37,129 nucleotides of DNA, taken from positions 1 to 37,129 of the forward strand of contig CANDMV010000025.1 in the NCBI GenBank assembly GCA_947385875.1, written 5' to 3'. The translations under genes were made by a program, and so were the position numbers. The notes below the pieces were generated by a model. It was not told the origin of the DNA. It worked only from the letters and a program-made list of their open reading frames with translations, and made no database searches. Shown in pieces: positions 22,146 to 30,437 of this stretch (the first letter of the stretch is position 1; each line of letters begins with the position of its first letter). This DNA comes from an uncultured Eubacterium sp. (GTDB lineage Bacteria > Bacillota > Clostridia > Lachnospirales > Lachnospiraceae).

Positions 22146-22484
22146 GTATTAAAGATTCCTTTCATTTATGGAAATTGATTTTTCATCATACTGTGTCGGA
22201 CAGAATGATGTATGTTTTATAAGAATAATTATTGATTTTATAGGAGGAAATCGTCTTATAACTTCTCACAAGCCTTTATAGGAAGCGGCAGAAACCCTTG
22301 ATTTTCAAGATTTTTGTCGCTTCTGCTTGTACCACGCCGTATCTCTTTGCAAGCCTGCTTTTTGACAAGGGCATCATAATCCCGTCCGACGAAATCGGCA
22401 AGGATAAGATAAACCTTGTAGCTAGGTCAATCACGCAGCCATTCGTTGAAATGGTATGGGTAACGACAGGCGGTGATCTCAAAT
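22146..22484. other. Region without a convincing gene; unassigned open frames on both strands
   Basis: A plus frame at 22298-22522 (MIFKIFVASACTTPYLFASL, then IIIPSDEIGKDKINLVARS) and an opposite frame at 22276-22488 are open, but neither has an SD or a family I know. The base composition is more even than in the flanking A/T-rich DNA, and the sequence reads like the inside of a gene. It may be a fragment of a larger element. GAAGCGGCAG (22283) and its near complement around 22318 (GTCGCTTCTGC) form a small dyad. Confidence 0.3.
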
Positions 22485-23168
22485 TCAAGGTTTTTCACGA
22501 TCATTATTGTTTTGAATTTTAGGAAGGTTCCAGCGATAATAAGTAGCAAGAAACCTTATAAGCAAGACCACGATCATTCCTGCCGTCATAGACCATAAAT
22601 CACCCAGCCTTGAACCGGTTAAGACACACACTGCTGCACCCAGAATAGAAGCACAGGCATAGATATGCTTAGTTAATATATAAGGCATTTCCTGCGCCAT
22701 AATATCACGCAGCAGACCTCCGCCCACGCCAGTGATGACGCCTAAAAATATAAGCAGAAATACCTGCTCATAGCCTAAATTTCTCCCAGTATTAATGCCG
22801 ACGACAGTAAAGATTCCAAGTCCAATGGTATCAAAGATCAGCATAATTCTATTATACGCTTCTGCAATTTTCTTATTTTTTCGATTCCTTCTTGTATATA
22901 TAATGGAAAATAAAATAATCGATGTAAGAACGGCGATGATCGTATAAATCGGCTTTCGAAACATATTTGGCGGAATGATGCCGAGCAGCAGGTCGCGGAT
23001 CAGGCCTCCGCCGACAGAGGTAGTAACGCCTAGTACGCATACACCAAACAAGTCCATTTGCTTTTGGATAGCAAGCATAGCTCCGGATGAAGCGAACGCT
23101 ATGGTGCCGGTCAGTTCCATAGCAAGTATGATGGCATTTAAATAATTTATATGCTGTAATGATGGCAT
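22485..23168 (-). CDS. TRIC/UPF0126-family membrane protein
   Basis: A 227-residue protein with about seven hydrophobic segments and the two glycine-rich repeats typical of this family, SVGGGLIRDLLLG and GVGGGLLRDIMAQ, which line the pore in bacterial trimeric intracellular cation channel homologues. The start is ATG 23168 behind AAAGGA; an upstream extension in the same frame lacks an SD. Role: probable potassium-type cation channel in the inner membrane. The C-terminus is charged (KIQNNNDREKP). Neighbours are unrelated, so it is probably a single-gene unit. Confidence 0.9.
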   Translation of the reverse strand: MPSLQHINYLNAIILAMELTGTIAFASSGAMLAIQKQMDLFGVCVLGVTTSVGGGLIRDLLLGIIPPNMFRKPIYTIIAVLTSIILFSIIYTRRNRKNKKIAEAYNRIMLIFDTIGLGIFTVVGINTGRNLGYEQVFLLIFLGVITGVGGGLLRDIMAQEMPYILTKHIYACASILGAAVCVLTGSRLGDLWSMTAGMIVVLLIRFLATYYRWNLPKIQNNNDREKP

Positions 23169-23317
23169 GATAGAATCCTTTCTGGCTGTTATATGTGGAG
23201 TGATTGTAAAATTATAGCATAACGGGATGGCAATGTATATCGTTATTTTCGTGTAGCATCCTATCTGAACTGTTACATCTATAGTACTTAATATGGTACA
23301 TAATAAGGTACAATATA

Positions 23318-23346
23318 TTGACAAATATGAGAATTTAAAATATGAT
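23318..23346 (+). promoter_or_regulatory. Promoter of the Phd/YefM-YoeB module with GTAC motifs upstream
   Basis: TTGACA (23318-23323) and TATGAT (23341-23346) with a 17-bp spacer form a near-consensus promoter directly before the antitoxin. Upstream, AGTACT (23283), GGTACA (23296) and GGTACA (23307) recur about every 12 bp, resembling the TGTAC-containing half-sites that YefM-type antitoxins use for autorepression. Confidence 0.75.
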
Positions 23347-23362
23347 ATATGAAAGGAGTGTG

Positions 23363-23620
23363 ATGAGTGTGATAGCTACAAATTTTTCGAATGTGCGAAA
23401 GAACTTTAAAGAAGTGTGTGACCGAGTTGTGCAAGATTCTGATATTGCCATAATTACGCGAAAAAATAATGAAAACGTAGTGCTCATGTCACAGGAGCAA
23501 TATGACAATCTAATGGAAAATTGTTATATAAGACATAGCAAGGCAAATTATGAGTGGCTGATAGAGTCTATAAAACAGGCTGAAGATGGAAAGCTTGTGA
23601 AATTTGACATAGAGGATTAG
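23363..23620 (+). CDS. Phd/YefM-family antitoxin
   Basis: An 85-residue protein from ATG 23363, which follows AAAGGAG with 6-bp spacing; in-frame ATG 23342 falls in the -10 box. SVIATNFSNVRKNFKEVCDR, then IAIITRKNNENVVLMSQEQY is the standard Phd/YefM DNA-binding N-terminus. The C-terminal half (NYEWLIESIKQAEDGKLVKF) is the toxin-binding tail. The gene ends four bases before the YoeB toxin. It should bind its own promoter, alone and with toxin. Confidence 0.92.
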   Translation: MSVIATNFSNVRKNFKEVCDRVVQDSDIAIITRKNNENVVLMSQEQYDNLMENCYIRHSKANYEWLIESIKQAEDGKLVKFDIED

Positions 23621-23623
23621 TGT

Positions 23624-23878
23624 ATGAATATATCTTTCACGGAAAATGCTTGGGAGGATTATCTTTACTGGCAGAATATGGATAGGAAAATTGTGAAAAA
23701 AATCAATGGATTAGTGAAAGAAATAAAAAGAAATCCATTTACTGGCTCTGGCAGGCCGGAACCTTTGAAGTATGATTTAGCGGGAAAGTGGAGTAGAAGA
23801 ATTACTGAAGAACATAGACTGGTTTATCAAGTAGAAGAAGATAATATCATAGTGTATACGTGCAGATACCACTATTAA
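23624..23878 (+). CDS. yoeB: YoeB-family mRNA interferase toxin
   Basis: An 84-residue RelE-fold toxin that cleaves mRNA at the ribosomal A site. All known catalytic positions of YoeB are present at the same numbers: E46 in GRPEPLKYDL, R65 in EEHRLVY, and the C-terminal H83-Y84 in CRYHY. The protein is of full length and directly follows its antitoxin, so the module appears functional. AGTGT precedes ATG 23624, with translation probably coupled to the antitoxin. Confidence 0.95.
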   Translation: MNISFTENAWEDYLYWQNMDRKIVKKINGLVKEIKRNPFTGSGRPEPLKYDLAGKWSRRITEEHRLVYQVEEDNIIVYTCRYHY

Positions 23879-24034
23879 TGTATCATATATTATGTATGTT
23901 CTTTTATTGCAATCACGATAATCTGTCGAAAAAATTTCCTTATAGCTTGAATGAATAACGCTCAAAAGTCGGATTTCTTGGCAATCTTTAATGATTACAA
24001 TTTTGAAAAATCTGAAACATCAGACGCAATAATA

Positions 24035-24072
24035 AATGCTGCATCAGATCTTGTATAACCTGATGCAGCATT
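24035..24072 (-). terminator. Hairpin terminator of the catabolic operon
   Basis: AATGCTGCATCAG (24035-24047) pairs perfectly with CTGATGCAGCATT (24060-24072). It lies 30 bp beyond the stop of the last minus-strand operon gene. The minus-strand continuation is U-rich (TTTATTATT) rather than a pure U tract, so strength is uncertain. Confidence 0.6.
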
Positions 24073-24101
24073 ACATGATTTATGATAATAGAAAGATTCG
24101 A

Positions 24102-24758
24102 TTAACACATCGGCCTCAAATCATCACTGATAATTAATCTTGCCTCAGTCGCTTCCTGAATCTGCTCAACAGTAAATTCTGGATTATACTCACTTAACAC
24201 TAATCCGTCCTCGGTCACGTCAATCACTGCCATTTCAGTAATGATTTTATCCACACATTTTACCGCCGTATAAGGAAGACGGCATTTTGTAAGTATTTTA
24301 GGCTTGCCTTTTGCGGTATGCTCCATTGCTACAATGACTTTTTTCGCGCCTACAAGCAGGTCCATAGCGCCGCCCATACCCGGCATTTTTTTGCCTGGAA
24401 TAATCCAGTTGGATAAGGAGCCGTCTGCATCGACTTCCAGTCCGCCGAGTATTGTTGCATCGATATGGCCGCCGCGGATCATAGCGAATGAGGTAGCAGA
24501 ATCTATAAATGCGCCGCCGGCTGCGACTGCGGAAGGAGAGCCGCCTGCATCTACGATATGGAGAGGGCTGTGAGTCCATTCATCAACAGTTGCAGTACCT
24601 ACGATACCGTTTTCTGACTGAAGGGTGACATGCACATCATCCGGCAGAAACTGCGGCACCATTGTCGGCAGGCCGATGCCCAGATTTACGACATCGCCGT
24701 CATGGAGTTCTTTTGCTACACGCTTTGCAATAAAATTCTTGATTTCAGACCGTTCCAC
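24102..24758 (-). CDS. 3-oxoacid CoA-transferase subunit B (AtoA/ScoB-like)
   Basis: A 218-residue beta subunit of a family I CoA-transferase. The catalytic glutamate is E49 in QSENGIVG, followed by DAGGSPSAV and the GGHIDATILGGLEVD and GMGGAMDLLVGAKKV motifs. With subunit A, overlapped by 14 bp, it moves CoA from a donor such as acetyl-CoA to acetoacetate or a related 3-oxoacid through a glutamyl-CoA intermediate. The start is GTG 24758 behind GGAGG. Paired with a BKACE enzyme in the same operon, its likely job is to reactivate the acetoacetate that BKACE releases (inference). It is the last gene of the operon. Confidence 0.93.
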   Translation of the reverse strand: MERSEIKNFIAKRVAKELHDGDVVNLGIGLPTMVPQFLPDDVHVTLQSENGIVGTATVDEWTHSPLHIVDAGGSPSAVAAGGAFIDSATSFAMIRGGHIDATILGGLEVDADGSLSNWIIPGKKMPGMGGAMDLLVGAKKVIVAMEHTAKGKPKILTKCRLPYTAVKCVDKIITEMAVIDVTEDGLVLSEYNPEFTVEQIQEATEARLIISDDLRPMC

Positions 24759-25446
24759 GTTTTTTGCCTCCTCTCACTACATAATCTACATAGACACTCT
24801 GTGTCCGCACATCTTCTGGGCGGATATAGCCAAGATAGACCATTTCTTCAGCTTCAACGATGACCGTATCAGCGGCAGTTGCCATTAATGGGTTAAAGTT
24901 GCTTGTCGCGCCGCGGTACCAGACATTGCCTTTTGGATCTACGACAGAACCGGCAATGATGGCTACGTCTGCACGGAGCGCGTCCATCAGCAGATAGTCT
25001 TTTCCATGTATTGTCTGCTTGCCGAGGCAGAGCGGAGATTCTTCTACGATCGTACCTGCGCCGGTTGGTGTCAGGACTCCGCCCAGCCCTGCTCCGCCGG
25101 CGCGGATCATTTCTGCCAGAGAGCCCTGCGGAACTAAGACGACCTCCAGAGTTTTATCTTCCATAGACTGTTTTGCGACCTCTGGATTTAATCCTACATG
25201 TGTTGCAATAAAACGCTTTACCTGATGATTATGTACTAATTTTGCTACACCATAATGTGATTCGTTCATAGGCCCGCCGGGCATGGATGCGTCATTACAG
25301 ATGAGTGTCAGATCTTTTACGCTGCTCTCTGCCAGTACATCAATGATGTCATGCGGGGTGCCGCATCCCATAAAACCGCCGAACATCACGGTCATTCCAT
25401 CGTGAATTAATGCAGCCGCTTCTTCTAATGATATTAATGCAGGCAT
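24745..25446 (-). CDS. 3-oxoacid CoA-transferase subunit A (AtoD/ScoA-like)
   Basis: A 233-residue alpha subunit starting at ATG 25446 behind GGGAGGT. The N-terminal CoA-transferase signature region GGFMGCGTPHDIID (~23-36), the LTLICNDASM strand, THVGLNPE, and LGGVLTPTGAGTIVEE-type loop are all present. It overlaps subunit B, as is usual for these heterodimers. The 129-bp gap to the upstream dehydrogenase gene contains three tandem 22-bp repeats. Confidence 0.93.
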   Translation of the reverse strand: MPALISLEEAAALIHDGMTVMFGGFMGCGTPHDIIDVLAESSVKDLTLICNDASMPGGPMNESHYGVAKLVHNHQVKRFIATHVGLNPEVAKQSMEDKTLEVVLVPQGSLAEMIRAGGAGLGGVLTPTGAGTIVEESPLCLGKQTIHGKDYLLMDALRADVAIIAGSVVDPKGNVWYRGATSNFNPLMATAADTVIVEAEEMVYLGYIRPEDVRTQSVYVDYVVRGGKKRGTV

Positions 25447-25511
25447 GATGTTACCTCCCTTAATTTTATTTATATATTTCTTAGTCTTATTTCAGTTACA
25501 GCTCGGCTTTC

Positions 25512-25577
25512 GGTTTCACAGTAACAGAATACCAGCTTCACAGTAACAGAATACTAGCTTCATAGTGACGCAATACT
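25512..25577. repeat. Three tandem 22-bp repeats
   Basis: Copies at 25512-25533, 25534-25555 and 25556-25577 share the core TTCACAGTAACAGAATAC; the third has diverged (TTCATAGTGACGCAATAC). The third copy ends on the stop codon of the dehydrogenase gene. The core also appears once near 13098-13116. Function unknown; it may be a recombinational repeat unit. Confidence 0.75.
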
Positions 25578-26505
25578 ATTTTCCATACAGCATCCTGATT
25601 AAGTATTCGTTCAGGTTGGCGTTTGATTCTGCGACCTGCTCCTGCGTCCACTTCTGGAAGCCTTCGCCTGTCTTAAAGCCGATTTTGCCATCGTTCTTCA
25701 ATTCAGTAAGAAGCTTAGACGGCTCGTGGGAATCTTCGAGGTCTTTTAATATATAATCATGGATGTTGTATGTTAAATCAGTACCTACCATATCAGCATT
25801 TTCCATAGGTCCTAGCTGAGGGAGGCGCAGTCCGAAGGAGTAGCGTACCGCTTCATCTACAGTAGCTGCATCCGCAATGCCGTTTTCCACAATCGAGATC
25901 GCTTCGCGCCACAGAGCGTGCTGCATTCTGTTTGCGATAAAGCCTGGTACATCCTTTTTGCAGAGAACCGGTTTTTTTCCGGCGGAGCGGAGTACATCCA
26001 TAACAGTTTGTGCCACTTCGTCAGAAGAAGCATCAGATTTTACGACTTCTACAAGAGGAATCAGATGACCCGGATTCCAGAAATGTGTGCCGACGAAGCG
26101 CTCTCTGTGCTCTAATTTTTCAGAAATCTGACTTGGGCTCATTACAGATGAGTTTGTGCAGAAGATCGTATCCTTACGGCAGCGCGCTTCGAGCTTGGCA
26201 AATGTCTCCTGCTTGATTTTCATATCCTCGAAGACTGCTTCAATGACGAAATCCGCAGATGAAATCAGTTCACTGTCTATATTATCTGTAAAAGAAATGC
26301 GGGAAAGACGCTCATCCAGTTCGGCTTCTGTAAGCACTTCTTTTTCAATCAGCTGTTTTGTATTAGTACGGATGCCTGATTCTACGTCTGTAGGATAAAT
26401 ATCATATAATGCAACCTGAAAATCTGGATTGGAAGCCATAACAAATGCGATATTTTTACCCATCATGCCGGCACCGCAGATCAGGATATTTTTAATGCTG
26501 TTCAT
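25576..26505 (-). CDS. 3-hydroxyacyl-CoA dehydrogenase-family NAD enzyme
   Basis: A 309-residue enzyme. The NAD-binding Rossmann motif is CGAGMMGKNIA (~10-20). EAVFEDMKIKQETFAKLE, TNSSVMSPSQIS, FVGTHFWNPGHLIPLVEVV (catalytic His region), VPGFIANRMQHALWREAI and SFGLRLPQLGPMENADMVG follow in the usual order. The family oxidises beta-hydroxyacyl-CoAs or free beta-hydroxy acids (for example L-carnitine dehydrogenase). Placed beside BKACE, it probably makes the beta-keto acid that BKACE cleaves. GFRLP..GP is closer to the free-acid branch than to fatty-acid oxidation enzymes, but this is by eye. ATG 26505 follows GAAAGGA. Confidence 0.88.
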   Translation of the reverse strand: MNSIKNILICGAGMMGKNIAFVMASNPDFQVALYDIYPTDVESGIRTNTKQLIEKEVLTEAELDERLSRISFTDNIDSELISSADFVIEAVFEDMKIKQETFAKLEARCRKDTIFCTNSSVMSPSQISEKLEHRERFVGTHFWNPGHLIPLVEVVKSDASSDEVAQTVMDVLRSAGKKPVLCKKDVPGFIANRMQHALWREAISIVENGIADAATVDEAVRYSFGLRLPQLGPMENADMVGTDLTYNIHDYILKDLEDSHEPSKLLTELKNDGKIGFKTGEGFQKWTQEQVAESNANLNEYLIRMLYGK

Positions 26506-26585
26506 TTGAATCCATCCTTTCTTTTAAATATATACGGATAAATCTTTTATATTTACACGGATAATTTTTTAGTTCTTAGATTTCA

Positions 26586-26777
26586 TTATTCTTCTACTTC
26601 CACATAATCCGCATCATCCGGCGTGCGTGCGCCGTCTTTTTCAAAGACTCCCATCTTCTGGCAGTCCGGGCAGTAGCCGAACGTATCTGCAAAGACGGGA
26701 ATCATATCAGAGGCATATTTAAATTTTTTGCCGCAGTCCGGGCAGTGGTAGTATAAGAAGCATGGCCCCCAGCTCAT
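26586..26777 (-). CDS. Small double-CxxC zinc-ribbon protein
   Basis: A 63-residue protein whose ATG overlaps the BKACE stop (ATGA, 26774-26777), so it is translationally coupled to that enzyme. Two CPDC knuckles (HCPDCGKKFKYASDM and GYCPDCQKMGVF) form one rubredoxin- or zinc-ribbon-like site, and the tail is acidic (DDADYVEVEE). No known family comes to mind. It could be a stabilising subunit or redox/metal chaperone for BKACE; this is inference from coupling only. Confidence 0.75.
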   Translation of the reverse strand: MSWGPCFLYYHCPDCGKKFKYASDMIPVFADTFGYCPDCQKMGVFEKDGARTPDDADYVEVEE

Positions 26778-27616
26778 TTGGACAGCCCTAGGATCTCGCG
26801 GGCTTCGTCTGGTGTTGCAGGCTCGTTGCCGAATTCGCGGATGACACGCGCAGCACGCTCTACGAACTGACGGTTGCTTTCAGCCAGCTGGCCTTTTGCG
26901 TACATGACATTATCTTCCATGCCGACACGGATATGACCGCCCATAGCTACCGCACCATACATCATCTCCATTGCACAATGGCCTACGCCGAAGCAGCTCC
27001 AGGTAGAACCAGGACAGAGAGATTCCATTGTCTCTTTCATGAATACCAGATTTTTCATGGAGCCAGGAATACCGTTTGCGCAGCCCATACACATCTGGAA
27101 ATGAAGAGGAGCTTTGAGAACGCCTTTTTTCAGGTAATAAGCAGCGTTAGCGATCATGCCCGGATCAAATACTTCGATTTCAGGCTTTACATTCCATTCC
27201 TGCATATTACGGCCCAGTTCTTCGAGGAATTTTGGCGGATTTAAGAATAAGGAGGAATTCAGCCAGTTCATGGAGCCGCAGTCATAGCTTCCCATCTCAG
27301 GACGCAGCTCTTTTAAATGGGCCTGCCTTGTTTCATCTGTAGCATGAAGGTCGCCGGAGGTCGTCAGATTTAATACGATGTCACAGTCTGGGTGAAGCTC
27401 GCGGATCAGCTTTACTGTCTCGCGGAACTTATCCGTAGACATCGTACCGTTGCCTTCGTCATCGCGCATATGCAGATGAGCGACAGCAGCGCCTGCTTTC
27501 CAGCAGTCATAGACATCCTCTGCGATTTCCTGCGGTGTCATAGGTACATTTGGGTTGTTTTCTTTTTTCGGCCATGCGCCGGTTGTAGCAATCGTGATGA
27601 TCGTTTTCTTAGCCAT
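26774..27616 (-). CDS. BKACE-family beta-keto acid cleavage enzyme (DUF849)
   Basis: A 280-residue TIM-barrel enzyme. HLHMRD (47-52) holds the zinc-binding histidines, preceded by MTPQEIAEDVYDCWKAGAAV; NLTTSG, EIEVFDPGM, and GGHIRVGMEDN also match. Known members condense a beta-keto acid with acetyl-CoA to give acetoacetate and the CoA ester of the remaining part (3-keto-5-aminohexanoate and dehydrocarnitine are documented substrates). No lysine-fermentation genes accompany it. With a beta-hydroxy-acid dehydrogenase and CoA-transferase in the same operon, a parallel route for another substrate is likely. Which substrate cannot be read from these motifs. Confidence 0.92.
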   Translation of the reverse strand: MAKKTIITIATTGAWPKKENNPNVPMTPQEIAEDVYDCWKAGAAVAHLHMRDDEGNGTMSTDKFRETVKLIRELHPDCDIVLNLTTSGDLHATDETRQAHLKELRPEMGSYDCGSMNWLNSSLFLNPPKFLEELGRNMQEWNVKPEIEVFDPGMIANAAYYLKKGVLKAPLHFQMCMGCANGIPGSMKNLVFMKETMESLCPGSTWSCFGVGHCAMEMMYGAVAMGGHIRVGMEDNVMYAKGQLAESNRQFVERAARVIREFGNEPATPDEAREILGLSK

Positions 27617-27684
27617 ATTAACATTACATCCTTTCTATATACTTAAATGATTCTGTGAGGAATAGGTATCTTAGCAGATGAACT

Positions 27685-28998
27685 CTATTTCTGTTTCTTA
27701 AAATCACGGTTATATTTATGCTCATCAACAGTAAGTACAAGCACTACATTGACGAGAGCTACACATGCAAATACGAGATAAGCATAACGAATCTGCCCGC
27801 CTGTGAGCAGCTGTACGACACCGTTCACCGCAAAGCACAGAGCTGTAATCGCACCCTGAATCGGGAAAATAACGCCGTTTACCTTATCAAAGCCCTGCCG
27901 TCCAAAAATAGATGTAGGAAGGGAAGTCGTAAAGTTCGCAGAACCGCCGATGCCCATTGCGATCATAAACAAAGAGACATAGACAAAAGGCGTTACGTGG
28001 TCTACTGCGGTAAAGTTCAAAAGCAGGGCGATGGCGTACCAGATACCGAATAATACCATCGTTTTTTTCGTGCCGGCTTTTTCATCGATGACACCTACCA
28101 GCCAGGAGCCGACTACACCGCCGAGAGCCAGTATCGTCATTACATTCATGGCACTCTGCTGAGAAAAACCGAGCTCTACATTACGCAGTACCAGCTGGCT
28201 CATGACGCCTACCGAACAGATCTGGAAAAATCCGGTTGTAATCGCTGCCAGCCACAGTTCCTTCGTTGCCAGCAGCCTGCCTGTCGTCCAGCCGCCTTCT
28301 TCTGCTGTGGTGCTGTGGTCATATTCTTCCGTAAATACCTTGTCTGAAACGTTATCAGGATTCATGCCGCGTTCTTCCGGTGTGTTACGGATCAGGATCA
28401 TGCCCAGTATACCGAGAATCACTGCTGCAATGCCGATCGGCACTACGCCCATTCCGATATTTTTTAATACTGTAGGACCGATGAGGATAGACACGAGCTG
28501 TACATAAAATGCAGAAGCCAGATTGTGTCCCATAGTGGTATAGCCCATAACAATACCTTTTTTCTTAGGGAACCAGTTTGCGACCAGCGTACCGCCTGCT
28601 ACATATCCGGCAGACATGATTCCGCCGTATACAAAACACATAGCTACACAGTACATTACTGTACTGCCAGCGTTGCAGGCGATGATATAAGCAATGCCGG
28701 CTACAATCGTAAAGATGCCGGAAGTCAGCCTGGGGCCTATTTTCTGGTTTACCTGCCCGGCAATAATGAAGAACACAACGCCGACCAGACCGGCGATAGA
28801 GTTCATGTTCATGATAACGCCGCTTTCTACACCCAGATTAGCTGCTACGTTTGGTGCAGATATGTTAGAACCATCATTACACATACCTACATACAGAAAA
28901 AACATGAGCAGACAATAAATAATTGTCAGCCATCCCCATGTGCCAAAGCGGAAAATGGAATTTTTATTGCCATCAGGCAGTTGATTTACATTATTCAT
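27685..28998 (-). CDS. MFS transporter, OFA (oxalate/formate antiporter-like) family
   Basis: A 437-residue carrier with about twelve TM segments. The start is ATG 28998 behind GAAGGAGAG; an in-frame TTG five codons earlier overlaps the SD and is rejected. Visible features are a polar N-terminus (NNVNQLPDGNKNSIFRFG), the TM1 region TIIYCLLMFFLYVGMC, the GLVGVVFFIIAGQVNQKIGPR loop of motif A type, a central loop with PEERGMNPDN, and a second motif-A-like VGVIDEKAGTKKTM. OFA proteins carry organic acids. In this operon it is the probable importer of the carboxylic substrate, or a substrate/product exchanger. Confidence 0.9.
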   Translation of the reverse strand: MNNVNQLPDGNKNSIFRFGTWGWLTIIYCLLMFFLYVGMCNDGSNISAPNVAANLGVESGVIMNMNSIAGLVGVVFFIIAGQVNQKIGPRLTSGIFTIVAGIAYIIACNAGSTVMYCVAMCFVYGGIMSAGYVAGGTLVANWFPKKKGIVMGYTTMGHNLASAFYVQLVSILIGPTVLKNIGMGVVPIGIAAVILGILGMILIRNTPEERGMNPDNVSDKVFTEEYDHSTTAEEGGWTTGRLLATKELWLAAITTGFFQICSVGVMSQLVLRNVELGFSQQSAMNVMTILALGGVVGSWLVGVIDEKAGTKKTMVLFGIWYAIALLLNFTAVDHVTPFVYVSLFMIAMGIGGSANFTTSLPTSIFGRQGFDKVNGVIFPIQGAITALCFAVNGVVQLLTGGQIRYAYLVFACVALVNVVLVLTVDEHKYNRDFKKQK

Positions 28999-29013
28999 TT
29001 TTCTCTCCTTCAA

Positions 29014-29346
29014 GGAATAGAAATGATGCTGGATGAAACAGAGAAATAGAGAACATCCGGCATCATTTGCCTGGAATATATAATTGAAGTAACAGTTTAG
29101 ACAAGATTGGCGGGATCTTTACAGCCGTCCTGCTTCTAGAATATGTGCAAAAAGCGGAAAGGCCATGAAAATGTCCTACATAACCTTCCCACTATTGCGT
29201 TCCTTTATATGATTGCGGTCTGGCATACACTGCATATATTTATCTATGAACAGTTTCTGCCGCTGCTGTCTTTTGAATGATTAATTGCAGTCTGGCATAC
29301 ATTGCGCATATTTATTAGAAGCAGTTATTGCCGCTGCTTTTTTAAA
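29014..29346 (-). repeat. Intergenic region with two degenerate copies of the cyclase gene 3' end
   Basis: Copies at 29212-29274 and 29284-29344 start ATTGCxGTCTGGCATACA, are alike along about 60 bp, and both resemble the last 60 bp of the cyclase gene (29350-29410: ATTGCGGT.., GCTGCATATATT, then CCGCCG.TGCCTGC). Read on the minus strand they follow the cyclase stop as non-coding tails. The remaining part (29014-29211) shows no gene; A/T-rich with no strong promoter. Confidence 0.55.
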
Positions 29347-30354
29347 TTATTTATTGCGGTTAAACAGACGCTGCATATATTCTAAGCAGCTTCCGCCGTT
29401 GCCTGCTTCATCTGCATAGCCTGTGCCGCCATAAGTATAGGTACGGTCAGGTACATCTTCCAGCTGATCTTCATCGATGTAAGCAACGCAGCGTGCCATA
29501 CATCCATCCCCCATATACCAGCGAAGCGGAAAGCAGAAGAAGTTAAACCATTTGCCTGCCGGGATCTTATCCAAGTCGCCGCCAAGGTTCTCTACACCTA
29601 CGATGCCGTGGCCGAGCATTTCCTTATGACATGGCTCCCATGTTCCCCAGATGCCGAGATTTTCTAATTCACCGAATTTTTCATCATAAGCTGCCTGTCC
29701 GTGAATGCGGATGTACTCTTCTTTGTCAAATTCAGCATAAGCTTCTTCGCCGAAGAGCTCTTTGTATTCTTCTGTAATCGGACGTCCGGTTGCGCCGAGC
29801 AGATTCATGCGTGTCATACCGTTGTTGCCCATAGCTGTATGCAGCGGATGGTCAAGTGCCTGTCCGTCCATTGCAACACATTTTACTTTATGCTTAACGA
29901 ACCATTTGCCAGCATCAATTCCCGTACCTGCTGCATAATGATAATAAGCCTTTGAATCATCGAACAGACGATGCATTCCTGTATTTAAGCAGAGCACCTT
30001 GCCTTCTAAGTCAGCAGGGTTAATGCCGTATTTTTCACATGCTGCGTCAAGGTGTTTGTCGGTAATCAGTCCCCAAGGCTCAATATCAATCTTTAATACG
30101 ATTGCTTCGCCTGTGTAAGCATCTACCGGCATCTCATGTGTATAACGTGCACGTTTTCCATCGAATTCATATTCCATTACATGACGCGGAGCATCACAGT
30201 GTGTTCCGGTATGCATGGTGCACGTGATCTTCTGTGTTAAAACGCCGCCCTTTGCCATCGTATGAGCACTGTCTACCACAGGCTTGTCAAAATAAGGCCA
30301 GCGAGGAATTTCTGCACTAAATGGATGAGTCAAATCTACGTATACTTTGCCCAT
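29347..30354 (-). CDS. Cyclase-family metal-dependent hydrolase
   Basis: A 335-residue protein with the family signature H48-T-G-T-H-C-D-A-P-R-H58 (HxGTHxDxPxH), whose His/Asp residues bind the metal (Mn or Zn). Relatives include kynurenine formamidase (KynB) and isatin hydrolase, which open amides or lactams. It is longer than KynB (about 210 residues), with an extra middle region (EEYKELFGEEAYAEFDKEEY) and a conserved end (NFFCFPLRWYMGDGCMARCVAYID). In the operon it could open a ring or amide of the growth substrate before oxidation. ATG 30354 follows AAAGGAG. Confidence 0.87.
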   Translation of the reverse strand: MGKVYVDLTHPFSAEIPRWPYFDKPVVDSAHTMAKGGVLTQKITCTMHTGTHCDAPRHVMEYEFDGKRARYTHEMPVDAYTGEAIVLKIDIEPWGLITDKHLDAACEKYGINPADLEGKVLCLNTGMHRLFDDSKAYYHYAAGTGIDAGKWFVKHKVKCVAMDGQALDHPLHTAMGNNGMTRMNLLGATGRPITEEYKELFGEEAYAEFDKEEYIRIHGQAAYDEKFGELENLGIWGTWEPCHKEMLGHGIVGVENLGGDLDKIPAGKWFNFFCFPLRWYMGDGCMARCVAYIDEDQLEDVPDRTYTYGGTGYADEAGNGGSCLEYMQRLFNRNK

Positions 30355-30437
30355 AATAAATAAATCTCCTTTATGATTTTATTTTTAAATATGTTTAGGT
30401 TGTTTAAAATGAGGTATTTGAATCTAAAAATGAATGA

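Noticed and set aside
23777..23965. Minus-strand frame opposite YoeB
   Set aside because: It is a shadow of the toxin gene with no SD and no recognisable sequence.
24304..25225. Long plus-strand frames within the CoA-transferase genes
   Set aside because: They arise from the codon bias of the minus-strand genes, carry no start signals and give low-complexity Ser/Pro/Ala-rich translations.
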